In this document: piece after piece, positions 44,753 to 53,151 of the stretch | How the letters are laid out: each line of letters starts with the position of its first letter | How positions within the stretch are numbered: the stretch's first letter is position 1 | Origin: an uncultured beta proteobacterium | GTDB taxonomy: Bacteria; Pseudomonadota; Gammaproteobacteria; Burkholderiales; SG8-41 | NCBI GenBank assembly: GCA_903933915.1 | Contig: CAIZLW010000012.1 | Coordinates: 1 to 53,151, forward strand | Reading direction: 5' to 3' | DNA length: 53,151 bases | Program-made: the position numbers and the translations under genes | The notes under the pieces: model-generated | The model's database searches: none | What the model was told of the DNA's origin: nothing | Seen by the model: only the letters and a program-made list of their open reading frames with translations

Positions 44753-45840
44753 ACGGTCCTAACTTCGAAAAATCCATCATCGAACTCGAAAACTCATGGG
44801 ACGCAGTCAACGCCTGGTTTCTTGAGAACGACATGACCGACGGACTGCCCATCATTCCTCCAACGGAAGATCGGGTGCGTGCGATGACCAGCTACGTTGA
44901 AACCGCGCTGGGATGGAAGCCGCAGGACGTGATCGGAAAGATTGCGCCGAAGAACGGTCTTGCAACAATTGAAAAGATAGCGGCGAACGCAGTCATGGCG
45001 GGTTGCCGCCCTGAATACATGCCGGTGCTGATCGCCTGTGTAAAGGGGGTGGCGGAGCCCAAGTTCAACTTGGACGCTTTGCAAACATCCACGCACAACA
45101 CTTCGGTTCTACCGATCGTGAATGGCCCGATTTGCAAGAGCATCAACCTGAATTACGGTTACAACTTTACTGGGAGCAGCTGGCAGAGCACCTCGACGAT
45201 CGGGCGTGCACTGCGTCTGGTCATGTCCAACGTCGGCGGCACGCCTGGCTCAATCAATATCCATACGCAGGGGCACATTGCCCGTTACGAGCATTGCATT
45301 GCGGAGAACGAGGATGAGAATCCCTGGGAGCCGCTGCATGTCGAGAAGGGATTCCCCGCAAATACCAGCGTGGTGACCCTGATCCCCGCATGCCCTGCGG
45401 CGATGATTGATGATAACGGGGGCAGCCAGACCGCGAAGGAGCTGCTGCGCACCATCGGAAGTTCGATTGCCTATGTCGGAAACCGGAATATCAATGGCGA
45501 CGGGCAACCCCTGCTGATTTTATGCCCGCAACATGCTCGGCTGCTCGCGCTGGGCGACTACAGCAAGGCCGATGTTAAGCGTTTTATCTGGGAGCGTGCG
45601 CGCGTTCCGTCAGGAGACGTACCCCGTGGAAATCTGACCAGTTTTGGCAAGAAAAACTTGAAGTTCTATGACCAGTTTAGCGATGACTATGGCTATCCTA
45701 TTTCCGACAAGGCTTCGGATATCGAGATAGTGGTTATGGGCGGAACAGGTACCCACAGTTTGTCAGTGCAGACGAGGCTGGCCTGTGAAAACGTTTCGGT
45801 GCCGATCCTTAAAAAAGATGGTTCTCCATTCGTCGTTTAG
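44749..45840 (+). CDS. Uncharacterised conserved protein partnered with the UGSC selenoprotein
   Basis: A 363-residue soluble protein with no signal peptide or membrane helix. It overlaps the selenoprotein gene by four bases (ATGA), implying coupled translation and a shared function. Distinctive stretches are DGLPIIPPTEDRVRAMTSYV, VMAGCRPEYMPVLIACVKGV, STHNTSVLPIVNGP, a Gly/Ser/Asn-rich segment, and EDENPWEPLHVEKGF. I recall similar proteins of unknown function in diverse bacteria but know no enzymatic assignment. Five cysteines (Cys86, Cys97 and others) could take part in redox chemistry with Sec99, but no CxxC or cofactor motif is seen. No function is assigned. Confidence 0.85.
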   Translation: MNGPNFEKSIIELENSWDAVNAWFLENDMTDGLPIIPPTEDRVRAMTSYVETALGWKPQDVIGKIAPKNGLATIEKIAANAVMAGCRPEYMPVLIACVKGVAEPKFNLDALQTSTHNTSVLPIVNGPICKSINLNYGYNFTGSSWQSTSTIGRALRLVMSNVGGTPGSINIHTQGHIARYEHCIAENEDENPWEPLHVEKGFPANTSVVTLIPACPAAMIDDNGGSQTAKELLRTIGSSIAYVGNRNINGDGQPLLILCPQHARLLALGDYSKADVKRFIWERARVPSGDVPRGNLTSFGKKNLKFYDQFSDDYGYPISDKASDIEIVVMGGTGTHSLSVQTRLACENVSVPILKKDGSPFVV

Positions 45841-46044
45841 CGTACTTTGCAAATGCATCTGAGTGTTTTGGGTGTCGCCTTGTCTGGGAATCAGGTTAAA
45901 GTGAAAAATAAACCCAATATGGATGTTCGGAGTCGTAAGAAAGGTCAAGCAAGGTCAATTCAAGTCATCTGGTAAATCTGGATAGGTGCTGCAGGCAAAT
46001 AAAAGCGCCAACCAGAAAAAACCGCAAAAAACGGAGGAGGCAAT

Positions 46045-47016
46045 ATGCACAAGGCCATTTGCGCTGGGCTGATGTTTGGGCTGATGGGAAGCATTGCAGG
46101 TCATAGTATGGCGCAGACCTATCCGACAAAACCGGTGCGATTGATTGTTCCTTTTGCCCCGGGCGGAACTACGGAAGTGCTGGCTCGAATGATTGGCCAA
46201 AAAATGGGCGAGCATTTGGGCCAATCCGTCGTCGTTGATACCCGTCCCGGTGCCTCGGGTAGCCTAGGTGCCGGCATCACTGCAAGCGCGTTGCCCGACG
46301 GATACACGTTGTTATTCACTTCGCTTTCGCCGATTGTGATCAACGTGAATTTGTCGAGCATGAAGCTCACCTACAACCCTGAAAAGGATCTGGCGCCAGT
46401 ATCGGTAATTACCAAAGTACCGTCGGTTTTTACGATTCATGCAGACTCGCCAATGCGCAGTATCAAGGATCTGATTGCATCCGCGAAAGCCGCCCCAGGC
46501 AAGATCTCGTACGGATCCTCCGGCGTTGGAAGCGTTAACCATCTCATCGGAGAGATGTTCAAGCTGAATGCCGGTGTGGATTTGTTGCATGTTCCTTATA
46601 AAGGGGCTGGACAGGGTTTAGTCGGTTTGATGACCAAGGAGGTGCAGATGATCCTTGCCGCACCTCCAGCCGTGCTCCCCGCCGTTCGAAACAATCAGTT
46701 ACGAGCATTGGCCGTTTCAAGCGCCAATCGTTCTCCGGCTATGCCCAATGTTCCAACGGTTATTGAGTCTGGGATTCCCGGGTTTGATCTTTCAGCATGG
46801 TATTGCCTGATGGCGCCGGCCGGTACTCCGCGTCCGATCATCGACAAAATTCGCGCTGCCTTGATAAAGACCATAACTGTGCCTCCGGTTTCTGATCGGT
46901 TGATAGGAGAGGGTGCTGCACCGGAGCCAACCACACCCGAAGAGTTCGCAAAGCTCATCCGGGCAGACCTCAAGATCTGGGCCAAGGCCGTCCAGGTTTC
47001 CGGTGCCGATAAGTAG
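46045..47016 (+). CDS. Bug-type tripartite tricarboxylate transporter receptor (TctC family), first copy
   Basis: A 323-residue periplasmic solute-binding protein with a signal peptide ending in SMAQ (cleavage near residue 24). Family motifs: YPTKPVRLIVPFAPGG at the mature N-terminus, DTRPGASGSLGA, ALPDGYTLLFT, and HVPYKGAGQ. Bug proteins bind carboxylates or related small acids and hand them to TctAB permeases or act as sensors. No TctA or TctB gene is visible. A strong GGAGGAGG site precedes the start. The 204-base gap before it contains only a 40-codon ORF that I do not support. Confidence 0.93.
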   Translation: MHKAICAGLMFGLMGSIAGHSMAQTYPTKPVRLIVPFAPGGTTEVLARMIGQKMGEHLGQSVVVDTRPGASGSLGAGITASALPDGYTLLFTSLSPIVINVNLSSMKLTYNPEKDLAPVSVITKVPSVFTIHADSPMRSIKDLIASAKAAPGKISYGSSGVGSVNHLIGEMFKLNAGVDLLHVPYKGAGQGLVGLMTKEVQMILAAPPAVLPAVRNNQLRALAVSSANRSPAMPNVPTVIESGIPGFDLSAWYCLMAPAGTPRPIIDKIRAALIKTITVPPVSDRLIGEGAAPEPTTPEEFAKLIRADLKIWAKAVQVSGADK

Positions 47017-47058
47017 CGTGGAGAAAAGCGCTCATTCGTAACAAGTAAGGGAATCGAG

Positions 47059-49080
47059 ATGTCGATGCTGTTGCAGCAGCCAGGGATGCTGGGCACTCTG
47101 AAGCTTAAGAACCGGGTAACGATGGCGCCGTTAGGCACCAATTTCAGTACTAGCGATGGACTGATTACCGAGAGAGACAAGGCTTACTACGCCGAGCGTG
47201 CGAAGGGCGGTGTGGCCATGATAATGACCTCGGCAATGGGCATAACGGGCCGCGCCCGGGCTCATCGCTTTACCCCTGTTTGTTATCACGACCGCTTTAT
47301 CCCGGGGCTGGCCAGCTTGGTGGAGACCATTAAGGCGCATGACTGCGTGGTATTCGGGCAGTTGAATCATCACGGTGCGCTGCTGCATGAACCGGGAATG
47401 GACCCAGTGGGCCCATCCGACTGGATCAATCCGAAAACCGGAGACGCCGTGCGCCCGATGACAATCCCGGAAATTGTGGACGTGCAGAAGAACTTTGCCA
47501 CTGCAGCGCGGCGACTATGGATTGCTGGCTACGACGGTGTCGAAATCCATGCCGCAAACGGCTATTTATTCCAGCAGTTTTTCACGCCACGGATCAATAA
47601 GCGTGCTGATGCGTATGGTGGTTCAGTGGAAAACCGCATGCGCTTTCTGATTGAAACCGTAAAGCGCATGAAGGATGCCGCCCCGGATTTGCACCTCATG
47701 GTTCGTTTTAGCGTCAGCGAATTCACGGCCGACGGCTATTCGGAAGAGGATGCAATCGTTCTGGCGCAGAATCTTGAGCGTGCAGGCGTGGTTGCTCTTG
47801 ATTTGTCCGGTGGGAGCAATGAAACGCCGCAGTTATCGAAATTCTGTATTCAGACGCCTTCGTTTCCCAGGGCCTGCCTGGCGCCCTATGCCAAGCGCAT
47901 CAAGGATGCTGTTTCAATTCCCGTGATAGTCGCTGGCCGGATTGTTGAGCCAGCAGATGCCGAAGGCGTTTTGGCATCGGGGAGTGCGGATTTCATCTCA
48001 CTCGGACGCGCTTTGTATGTTGATCCACACTGGTGCTTGAAAGCGTTTGGTCATGTCAAAGCCCCTGTTCGCCCCTGTATTGCGTGTAATGTTTGCCATG
48101 ACCGCCTTTCCTCAGAAAAGGATGTGTCATGCGTTCAGAATCCGATGATGGGAACAGCATTTGAATCGCTGGAATTGGCTGAGCCGCATTTGTTTCCACG
48201 ATCGTCGGCGGCTGCAAAAAGAAGTCGTGTGCTTATTCTGGGTGCCGGGGTCAGCGGCGTTGAGACGGCTCGTGTAGCTGCTGGTCGAGGGCATCAGGTT
48301 GAAATTTGGGAGAAAAGCGCGCAAGTCGGCGGTCAGATTCACCTTGCAACAAGCGCCCCTGATAAGAAGGAAGTGGCAGGAGCGTGGACCTACCCCTATG
48401 AAGAGGTCGTCGCTCTTAAGGTGCCGATCAGAACCAATACTTTAGCAACGGCTGTGAGTATCAAGGCCTTTAACCCCGACATTGTCGTCCTGGCAACTGG
48501 GGCTACGCCGAAGGCGCCGCCTTTTGAAATATCCAAGGTGGGTAATCAGACCGCTGTTCTCCAGGCCTGGGATGTCTTGAGTTCTCCGGAGCGCATTCCA
48601 GCGGGCGCTGAGGTCACCATCGTTGGCGGTGGCACGGTGGGTTTGGAAACCGCAGACTTGTTAGTCAAGCGTGGCTGCAGTATTGCGCTGATTGAGCCAA
48701 GGGCAGGACTTGCCGAGGGCATGTCAAAGAGTAACCGCATGGAAGTGATCGATCGGTTACGGGCAGCCCAGGTGAATATCCTGGTCAAGACAGAGGTTGT
48801 CGCAGTCAAAAATGGGACTTTGACTTTGCGTGATGTGGGCGGTGCGGAACAATCCCGTTCAATAGGCGAATTTCTGATTATTGCTGTCGGAGTGCAACCG
48901 AATCTTGAAATGACCGCATTGCTTGATCAAGTGGGGGTGCCCTACATTGCAATTGGGGATTGTTTTCAGCCCGGGGATTTCATGAGTTGCTTAAGGGATG
49001 CGCGCATGGTCGGCGCCAGCATTGATAATCATGCGGCGCATCCCATTCGACTGCAACCTGACATGGTGCGGTTAAGCTAA
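47059..49080 (+). CDS. Old yellow enzyme/2,4-dienoyl-CoA reductase/trimethylamine dehydrogenase-like flavin and Fe-S oxidoreductase
   Basis: A 673-residue multidomain enzyme. Residues 1-335 form an FMN-binding TIM barrel (LKNRVTMAPLGTNF, GVEIHAANGYLFQQFF and SLGRALYVDP). A 4Fe-4S motif C-x2-C-x2-C-x11-C follows at Cys340, 343, 346 and 358. Two nucleotide-binding domains complete it (LGAGVSGVETARVA near residue 392 and VGGGTVGLETADLL near 520) for FAD and NAD(P)H. Relatives reduce enoyl groups, demethylate amines or carry out other reductive steps; the substrate here is unknown. The histidine pair of the barrel (ILE-HA) is present. It probably receives the substrate imported through the Bug system. 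Confidence 0.92.
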   Translation: MSMLLQQPGMLGTLKLKNRVTMAPLGTNFSTSDGLITERDKAYYAERAKGGVAMIMTSAMGITGRARAHRFTPVCYHDRFIPGLASLVETIKAHDCVVFGQLNHHGALLHEPGMDPVGPSDWINPKTGDAVRPMTIPEIVDVQKNFATAARRLWIAGYDGVEIHAANGYLFQQFFTPRINKRADAYGGSVENRMRFLIETVKRMKDAAPDLHLMVRFSVSEFTADGYSEEDAIVLAQNLERAGVVALDLSGGSNETPQLSKFCIQTPSFPRACLAPYAKRIKDAVSIPVIVAGRIVEPADAEGVLASGSADFISLGRALYVDPHWCLKAFGHVKAPVRPCIACNVCHDRLSSEKDVSCVQNPMMGTAFESLELAEPHLFPRSSAAAKRSRVLILGAGVSGVETARVAAGRGHQVEIWEKSAQVGGQIHLATSAPDKKEVAGAWTYPYEEVVALKVPIRTNTLATAVSIKAFNPDIVVLATGATPKAPPFEISKVGNQTAVLQAWDVLSSPERIPAGAEVTIVGGGTVGLETADLLVKRGCSIALIEPRAGLAEGMSKSNRMEVIDRLRAAQVNILVKTEVVAVKNGTLTLRDVGGAEQSRSIGEFLIIAVGVQPNLEMTALLDQVGVPYIAIGDCFQPGDFMSCLRDARMVGASIDNHAAHPIRLQPDMVRLS

Positions 49081-49113
49081 TTATTTCACCGGATGGTGGT
49101 GCCATGAGATCCG

Positions 49114-50466
49114 ATGGATAGTGTGCTCAAGCGATTGGTGGATTTCTCGGCGTATCTTCGATACGAAGACCTCGGTGGGGATGTTGTTCACGCCTGCAAA
49201 CAGCGCGTCACTGACTATGTTGGCTGCGGACTCGGGGGATATGACTCGACCCCGAGCGCTGTAGCCCGTTCCATGGCAATGCGCGTCACCGTACTCACGG
49301 GATCGAGGGTGATCGGCACCGCACGTAGAACGTTGCCGGAGCTGGCGACTTTTGCGAACGGGGTGGCGGCACGTTACCTTGACGGAAACGATAATTTCCC
49401 GAGCGGCGGGCATCCCAGCGACACAATCAGCGCCCTGATGGCAGTTGCAGATTATTCTCGTAAGGACGGCAAGTCATTAATTCTGAGCGTTGCCCATGCC
49501 TATGAGATCTATTACTGCATGTATCAGTCGCTAAAGCTGCGCGATAAAGGCTACGACTACGTTTTGTATACAACAGCGGCAAGCGCTGCTGGGGCCGCAC
49601 GTTTACTGGGACTTGATGCGGAGCAGTCAGGCCACGCAATCTCTCTGGCAATCACCCCTAACCTTGCGCTTGGCGTGACAAGACGCGGGCATCTCTCAAT
49701 GTGGAAGGGATGCGCTGGGGGAAACGCGGCAAGAAATGGCGTATTTGCAGCTATTCTTGCATCAGAGGGGTTAACCGGCCCTGAACATCCCTTCGAAGGT
49801 TCCCATGGACTTTGGGAGCTCGTTGACGAGCACGCAATGTCTCCACTGGCAGGTTCCAGTGCAGAGCTTAAAGTGTTGCAGGCATGCACAAAAAACTTTT
49901 TGACGGAATACCATTCCCAGTTACCCGTTGAGCTTGCCTTGCAGTTGTATAATGAAGTGGCAGTCGAGGATATCCAGTCAATCAGGATTCATACTTACTG
50001 GTTTACATTCAGTGAGATCGGAAATGAGCCGGAAAAATGGCATCCGACGACTCGTGAAACAGCGGATCACAGTCTGCCGTTTATTATTGCTGCAGTTCTC
50101 CTTGATGGTCGATTCAGCGACGAAATATTTTCGGACCAGCGGCTGCAGGATCAACGAATTCATGATCTGGCCGACAAGATTTCAATTTTCGAGGACCTGG
50201 AATTCTCCAAGCGAGCCCCGAAAGAGCTGCCTTGCAGAATTGAAATTCAATTAAAGGATGGATCTGTAAGATCGGCGCAAGGAACCTATCCAGTGGGGCA
50301 CTGCAAAAAGCCGATGACAGATCGGCAAATAGAAGAGAAGTTTGTCGGACTGGCTGGCCGCGCATTGAAGGCTCAACGTGTGTCGCGAGTGCTTGGCGAG
50401 CTTGGCCGACTTGAATCGATCACAAATTATGATCAACTCTACGATTCATTGATCGTCGAACAGTAG
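49114..50466 (+). CDS. MmgE/PrpD family protein
   Basis: A 450-residue cytoplasmic protein of the MmgE/PrpD fold, which includes 2-methylcitrate dehydratase, cis-aconitate decarboxylase and several epimerases and isomerases. Typical elements are CKQRVTDYVGCGLGGYDSTPSAVAR, FANGVAARYLDGNDNFPSGGHPSDTISALMAVAD, and GKSLILSVAHAYEIYYCMY. The C-terminal lid domain (IQSIRIHTYWFTFSEIG, KWHPTTRETADHSLPFIIAA) is intact. It lacks neighbours of the methylcitrate cycle, so it is probably not PrpD proper but a dehydratase or isomerase acting on a di- or tricarboxylate-like intermediate. Confidence 0.92.
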   Translation: MDSVLKRLVDFSAYLRYEDLGGDVVHACKQRVTDYVGCGLGGYDSTPSAVARSMAMRVTVLTGSRVIGTARRTLPELATFANGVAARYLDGNDNFPSGGHPSDTISALMAVADYSRKDGKSLILSVAHAYEIYYCMYQSLKLRDKGYDYVLYTTAASAAGAARLLGLDAEQSGHAISLAITPNLALGVTRRGHLSMWKGCAGGNAARNGVFAAILASEGLTGPEHPFEGSHGLWELVDEHAMSPLAGSSAELKVLQACTKNFLTEYHSQLPVELALQLYNEVAVEDIQSIRIHTYWFTFSEIGNEPEKWHPTTRETADHSLPFIIAAVLLDGRFSDEIFSDQRLQDQRIHDLADKISIFEDLEFSKRAPKELPCRIEIQLKDGSVRSAQGTYPVGHCKKPMTDRQIEEKFVGLAGRALKAQRVSRVLGELGRLESITNYDQLYDSLIVEQ

Positions 50467-50512
50467 CGACTGGAAGTGGTCTGAAGTGAATTTCAAAACG
50501 ACGGGAAAAACC

Positions 50513-51499
50513 ATGCCTGAATCATTGTGTCGATCCCGTATGCTTGCGCTCGCTGGCGTTATTGCTTCATTTATACCTGCGATCTCTTTTGGTCAGGACT
50601 TTCCTTATAAGCCAATCAGGATTATCGTTGGATTCGCACCGGGCGGGTCTAATGATATTGTCGCTCGTATTGTGGCGCCGCGATTATCCGAGCTTCTTAA
50701 GACCAATGTTGTCGTTGAAAATCGCCCTGGTGCCAATGCGATGATTGGGACGGATGCTGTGGCAAAAGCCCCTCCCGATGGTTACACCCTTGGCTTGGTC
50801 GGTGTAAGCAATCTCATCCTCAATCCACTGCTTTACCCGAAGAATCCCTATAACGCGATCAATGATTTCACGGGTTTAACGGCCGTTGGTGTGACGCACC
50901 AAGTCCTCTCAGTGCATCCTTCGGTACCAGCGCGAAATCTCAAGGAACTGATTGCATTGGCTAAGGCGAAGCCCGGGCAGTTAAACGTAGGCTCCCCCGG
51001 GGCGGGGGGTTTAAAACACCTGACACTGGAACTTCTTAATACCCTGGCGCATACACGCATTGAGCATATTGCCTATAAGGGTGGCGGCCCTGCGTTAATG
51101 GATGCTGTGGGTGGCCAAATTCATGGGGTGTTAGTTGATATCGCCGCTCCATACCCGTATATCAAGCAGGGGCGATTGCGTGGAATTGCAGTAACCGGGG
51201 AAGGTCGTGCCAAGCAATTGCCGGATGTGCCGACCGTTGTTGAGCAAGGGATCAAGATGGTTTCACTCAATTGGTTCGCGCTTGTCGCGCCAGCAAAAAC
51301 CCCACAGATTGCGATTGATCGTCTGCACTCTGGTTTGGTCAGGGCTTCGCAGGCGTCCGATGTCAAGGAACGTTTTGAAGCCATAGCAGTGGAATCCTAT
51401 TCTCACCCGTCCCCAGACGCATTCCAGAAATTCGTGCGTGACGAATATGCGCGTTGGGGAAAAGTTGTTAAAGACTCTAACGTTGCTGCTCAGCTTTGA
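50513..51499 (+). CDS. Bug-type tripartite tricarboxylate transporter receptor (TctC family), second copy
   Basis: A 328-residue periplasmic binding protein with a signal peptide ending SFGQ. Motifs: FPYKPIRIIVGFAPGGSNDIVAR, VVENRPGANAMIGTDAVAKAPPDGYTLGL, and HIAYKGGGPALMDAVGGQ. It is a diverged paralogue of the receptor encoded at 46045. A GTG at 50486 would add nine residues; I prefer the ATG, which gives a compact signal peptide. Two receptors in one operon may bind two related substrates. Confidence 0.92.
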   Translation: MPESLCRSRMLALAGVIASFIPAISFGQDFPYKPIRIIVGFAPGGSNDIVARIVAPRLSELLKTNVVVENRPGANAMIGTDAVAKAPPDGYTLGLVGVSNLILNPLLYPKNPYNAINDFTGLTAVGVTHQVLSVHPSVPARNLKELIALAKAKPGQLNVGSPGAGGLKHLTLELLNTLAHTRIEHIAYKGGGPALMDAVGGQIHGVLVDIAAPYPYIKQGRLRGIAVTGEGRAKQLPDVPTVVEQGIKMVSLNWFALVAPAKTPQIAIDRLHSGLVRASQASDVKERFEAIAVESYSHPSPDAFQKFVRDEYARWGKVVKDSNVAAQL

Positions 51500-51523
51500 G
51501 CAGGCATTTTGTCTGTTTTTGAT

Positions 51524-53151
51524 ATGAAAGTGGATGTTGTCGAAACCGATGTCCTGGTTCTCGGGGGTGGCGTTTCCGGGTATCGAGCGGCAACTACTGC
51601 CGCGGAAGAAGGGGCATCGGTTGTGCACGCGTTTCGCGCACGCGGTGCATCGCAGTATATATTCGGATTTAATGTTCCGCTCGCGCACAAGGATCCCCGC
51701 GATACTCTTGACACATATGCGCAGGATATTGTCCGAGGTGGGTATCGATTGAACGACCCCAAGCTTGTTCAAGTGCTTGTAGAGGGGGCAAAACCTGCGC
51801 TTGATGAGTTGGTGAATATCGGCGTTCCATTTGCACGGAACGGCGAGAAGTTTGACCAATTAGCGCTCTCGGGCAATACCTATCCACGATCGGTGTACCA
51901 CCCACAGGGGCTCGGTCCGCTGGCAATTGGAAAGCTTGACGAGTATTCCTCGAAGTTGGGGGTGAGCAAATTCTCAGGGTGGAAGGTCATCGCGCTTTTG
52001 CAGGATGGTGGTGATGTCGTGGGAGCTTTGCTCTCGAAGATCAATGCCCCTCAACTAATGGTGGTCCATGCACGAGCAACCGTGCTGGCGACAGGGGGCA
52101 TCGGTCAGATCTATGCCGACAGCACCTATCCTGCGGATGTCGCTGCGGATTCTTATGCCATGGCTCATGCCGCCGGCGCGACTCTGATTGACATGGAGTT
52201 TGTGCAGTTTGAGCCGACAGTTACTGTATATCCGGAGGAATGCAGGGGTTTGGTCATGCCAACTGCGATGTTCGGTGAGGGGGCGAGATTGCTCAATGTG
52301 TTGGGTGAGCGGTTTATGTTGCGCTATAACCCCGAACACGCGGAGCTGCGCATTGAGAAGGCGCGAATCGCGCATTGCATCCAGAAGGAGATTTCCGAAG
52401 GTAGAGGCTTTCCCGATGGCACCGTGGCATTTGATACGACGGTTGTTCCACGGCATCGATTGGACAATCACATTGAAAAAATGAAGCGTTTGCGTGCCAA
52501 AGGCTTTGATCCCACCAAGGAGGCGCCGAGGGTTCGTCCTGCAGCTCATAGCCATATGGGGGGAATTCAAGTGGACGCCGGTGCATGGTCGGGCGTTCCG
52601 GGGTTGTTTGCTGCGGGGGAGGCGGCGGGTGGGGTGCACGGAGCCAGCCGGCTCGCAGGGAATGGCGCGAGTGACGTATTTGTTATGGGTGGTGTTGCTG
52701 GACGTTCCGCCGCGGGTTCGAAGGTTCAACTTGAGGGGCGCGACTGGAAAATGATTCATGAGCGGGCTCTTGAACCGCTCAGAGCAGCGACCGAACGTAG
52801 CGGTGAAGTAAAGCCGGACGAAATTAAAACCGCAATCCGAGAAACGTTACTAAGCGCTGCAGGCCTGTATCGTGACAGTGAAAAGCTAAATGAAGGATTG
52901 GTAAAGCTCCACGCGTTGCAGAATGAAATTGATCATGGATTATCAACACGAGACTCAAAAGAGGCAGTGCGCGCACTTGAGGCAGACAACATGGTGAAAG
53001 TGGCCCGCTTTATCGTTATGTCTGCACTGCGACGCGAAGAGAGTCGAGGGGCACATCAACGCACGGATTATCCGGAATCAAATGACGATTCCTGGTTGTG
53101 TCATGTCGGTATTAAGCCAAAGGAGGCAGGTGCTGCTGTCTTCAATTCACC
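51524..53151 (+). CDS. Fumarate reductase/succinate dehydrogenase-type FAD flavoprotein (5' part)
   Basis: The frame from the ATG at 51524 stays open to the window end (542 codons), so the gene is cut off. The N-terminal dinucleotide motif is LVLGGGVSGYRAA (Gly14-Gly19). Later elements are ARATVLATGGIGQIYADST, MEFVQFEPTVTVYPEE, and SHMGGIQVDAGAWSGVPGLF followed by GEAAGGVHGASRLAGNGASD. These are the FAD-binding and capping domains of the FrdA/SdhA/NadB/AprA superfamily. It has no signal peptide, so it is cytoplasmic. Enzymes of this kind oxidise or reduce C-C bonds and usually work with a small Fe-S subunit, which should lie just downstream. The exact reaction is unknown. Confidence 0.9.
   Translation, partial: MKVDVVETDVLVLGGGVSGYRAATTAAEEGASVVHAFRARGASQYIFGFNVPLAHKDPRDTLDTYAQDIVRGGYRLNDPKLVQVLVEGAKPALDELVNIGVPFARNGEKFDQLALSGNTYPRSVYHPQGLGPLAIGKLDEYSSKLGVSKFSGWKVIALLQDGGDVVGALLSKINAPQLMVVHARATVLATGGIGQIYADSTYPADVAADSYAMAHAAGATLIDMEFVQFEPTVTVYPEECRGLVMPTAMFGEGARLLNVLGERFMLRYNPEHAELRIEKARIAHCIQKEISEGRGFPDGTVAFDTTVVPRHRLDNHIEKMKRLRAKGFDPTKEAPRVRPAAHSHMGGIQVDAGAWSGVPGLFAAGEAAGGVHGASRLAGNGASDVFVMGGVAGRSAAGSKVQLEGRDWKMIHERALEPLRAATERSGEVKPDEIKTAIRETLLSAAGLYRDSEKLNEGLVKLHALQNEIDHGLSTRDSKEAVRALEADNMVKVARFIVMSALRREESRGAHQRTDYPESNDDSWLCHVGIKPKEAGAAVFNS

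Noticed and set aside
45853-45975. Forty-codon ORF in the gap before the first Bug receptor
   Set aside because: It has no ribosome site, no recognisable motif and ordinary intergenic composition.

Overview
The window looks like a chromosomal segment of a GC-rich betaproteobacterium. The evidence is gene order: ndk-rlmN-pilW-rodZ-ispG-hisS-yfgM-bamB-der-hfq-hflX-hflK-hflC-DUF2065-hisZ-purA and rpsF-priB-rpsR-rplI are characteristic betaproteobacterial neighbourhoods. HisZ, a PilW-type pilotin and two Bug-type (TctC family) solute receptors fit the same group. Genus cannot be named from the sequence alone.

Layout. 1-1572: 3' part of a fused TRAP transporter permease. 1720-17345: the housekeeping run from ndk to purA, all on the plus strand with many ATGA overlaps (nucleotide metabolism, RNA modification, cell shape, isoprenoids, outer-membrane assembly, GTPases, Hfq, the HflKC complex, His and purine synthesis). 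17416-17500: tRNA-Leu(CAG) on the minus strand. 17539-20500: rnr and rlmB. 20732-26603: a two-partner secretion system, a large FHA-type exoprotein followed by its TpsB pore. 26786-29819: ribosomal protein operon with priB, then dnaB. 29999-31941 (minus): PIN-PhoH ATPase and a PrxQ/Bcp peroxiredoxin. 32134-42929: ugd, mnmH, selD, tesA/ybbA/ybbP, rmuC, mtfA and glk.

From about 43040 to the end the character changes. The DNA is visibly less GC-rich, the genes are accessory, and the boundary falls directly after a 26-codon lipoprotein ORF that looks truncated. A CysB-like LysR regulator is divergent from a plus-strand cluster that runs off the window: a UGA-interrupted selenoprotein of the UGSC type, an uncharacterised 363-residue partner, two Bug-type periplasmic receptors, an old-yellow-enzyme/trimethylamine-dehydrogenase-like flavin and Fe-S oxidoreductase, an MmgE/PrpD family protein and a fumarate-reductase-like flavoprotein. 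I read this as an inducible catabolic module for an unknown small acid with a selenium-dependent redox step. The function is inference.

Selenium links the two halves. selD carries an in-frame UGA in the HGGG-U-GCK motif, mnmH (2-selenouridine synthase) is divergent from it, and 9.6 kb away the UGSC-type gene has an in-frame UGA followed by a convincing bacterial SECIS hairpin. A conventional gene caller would truncate selD and split the second gene in two. selA, selB and selC are not in the window.
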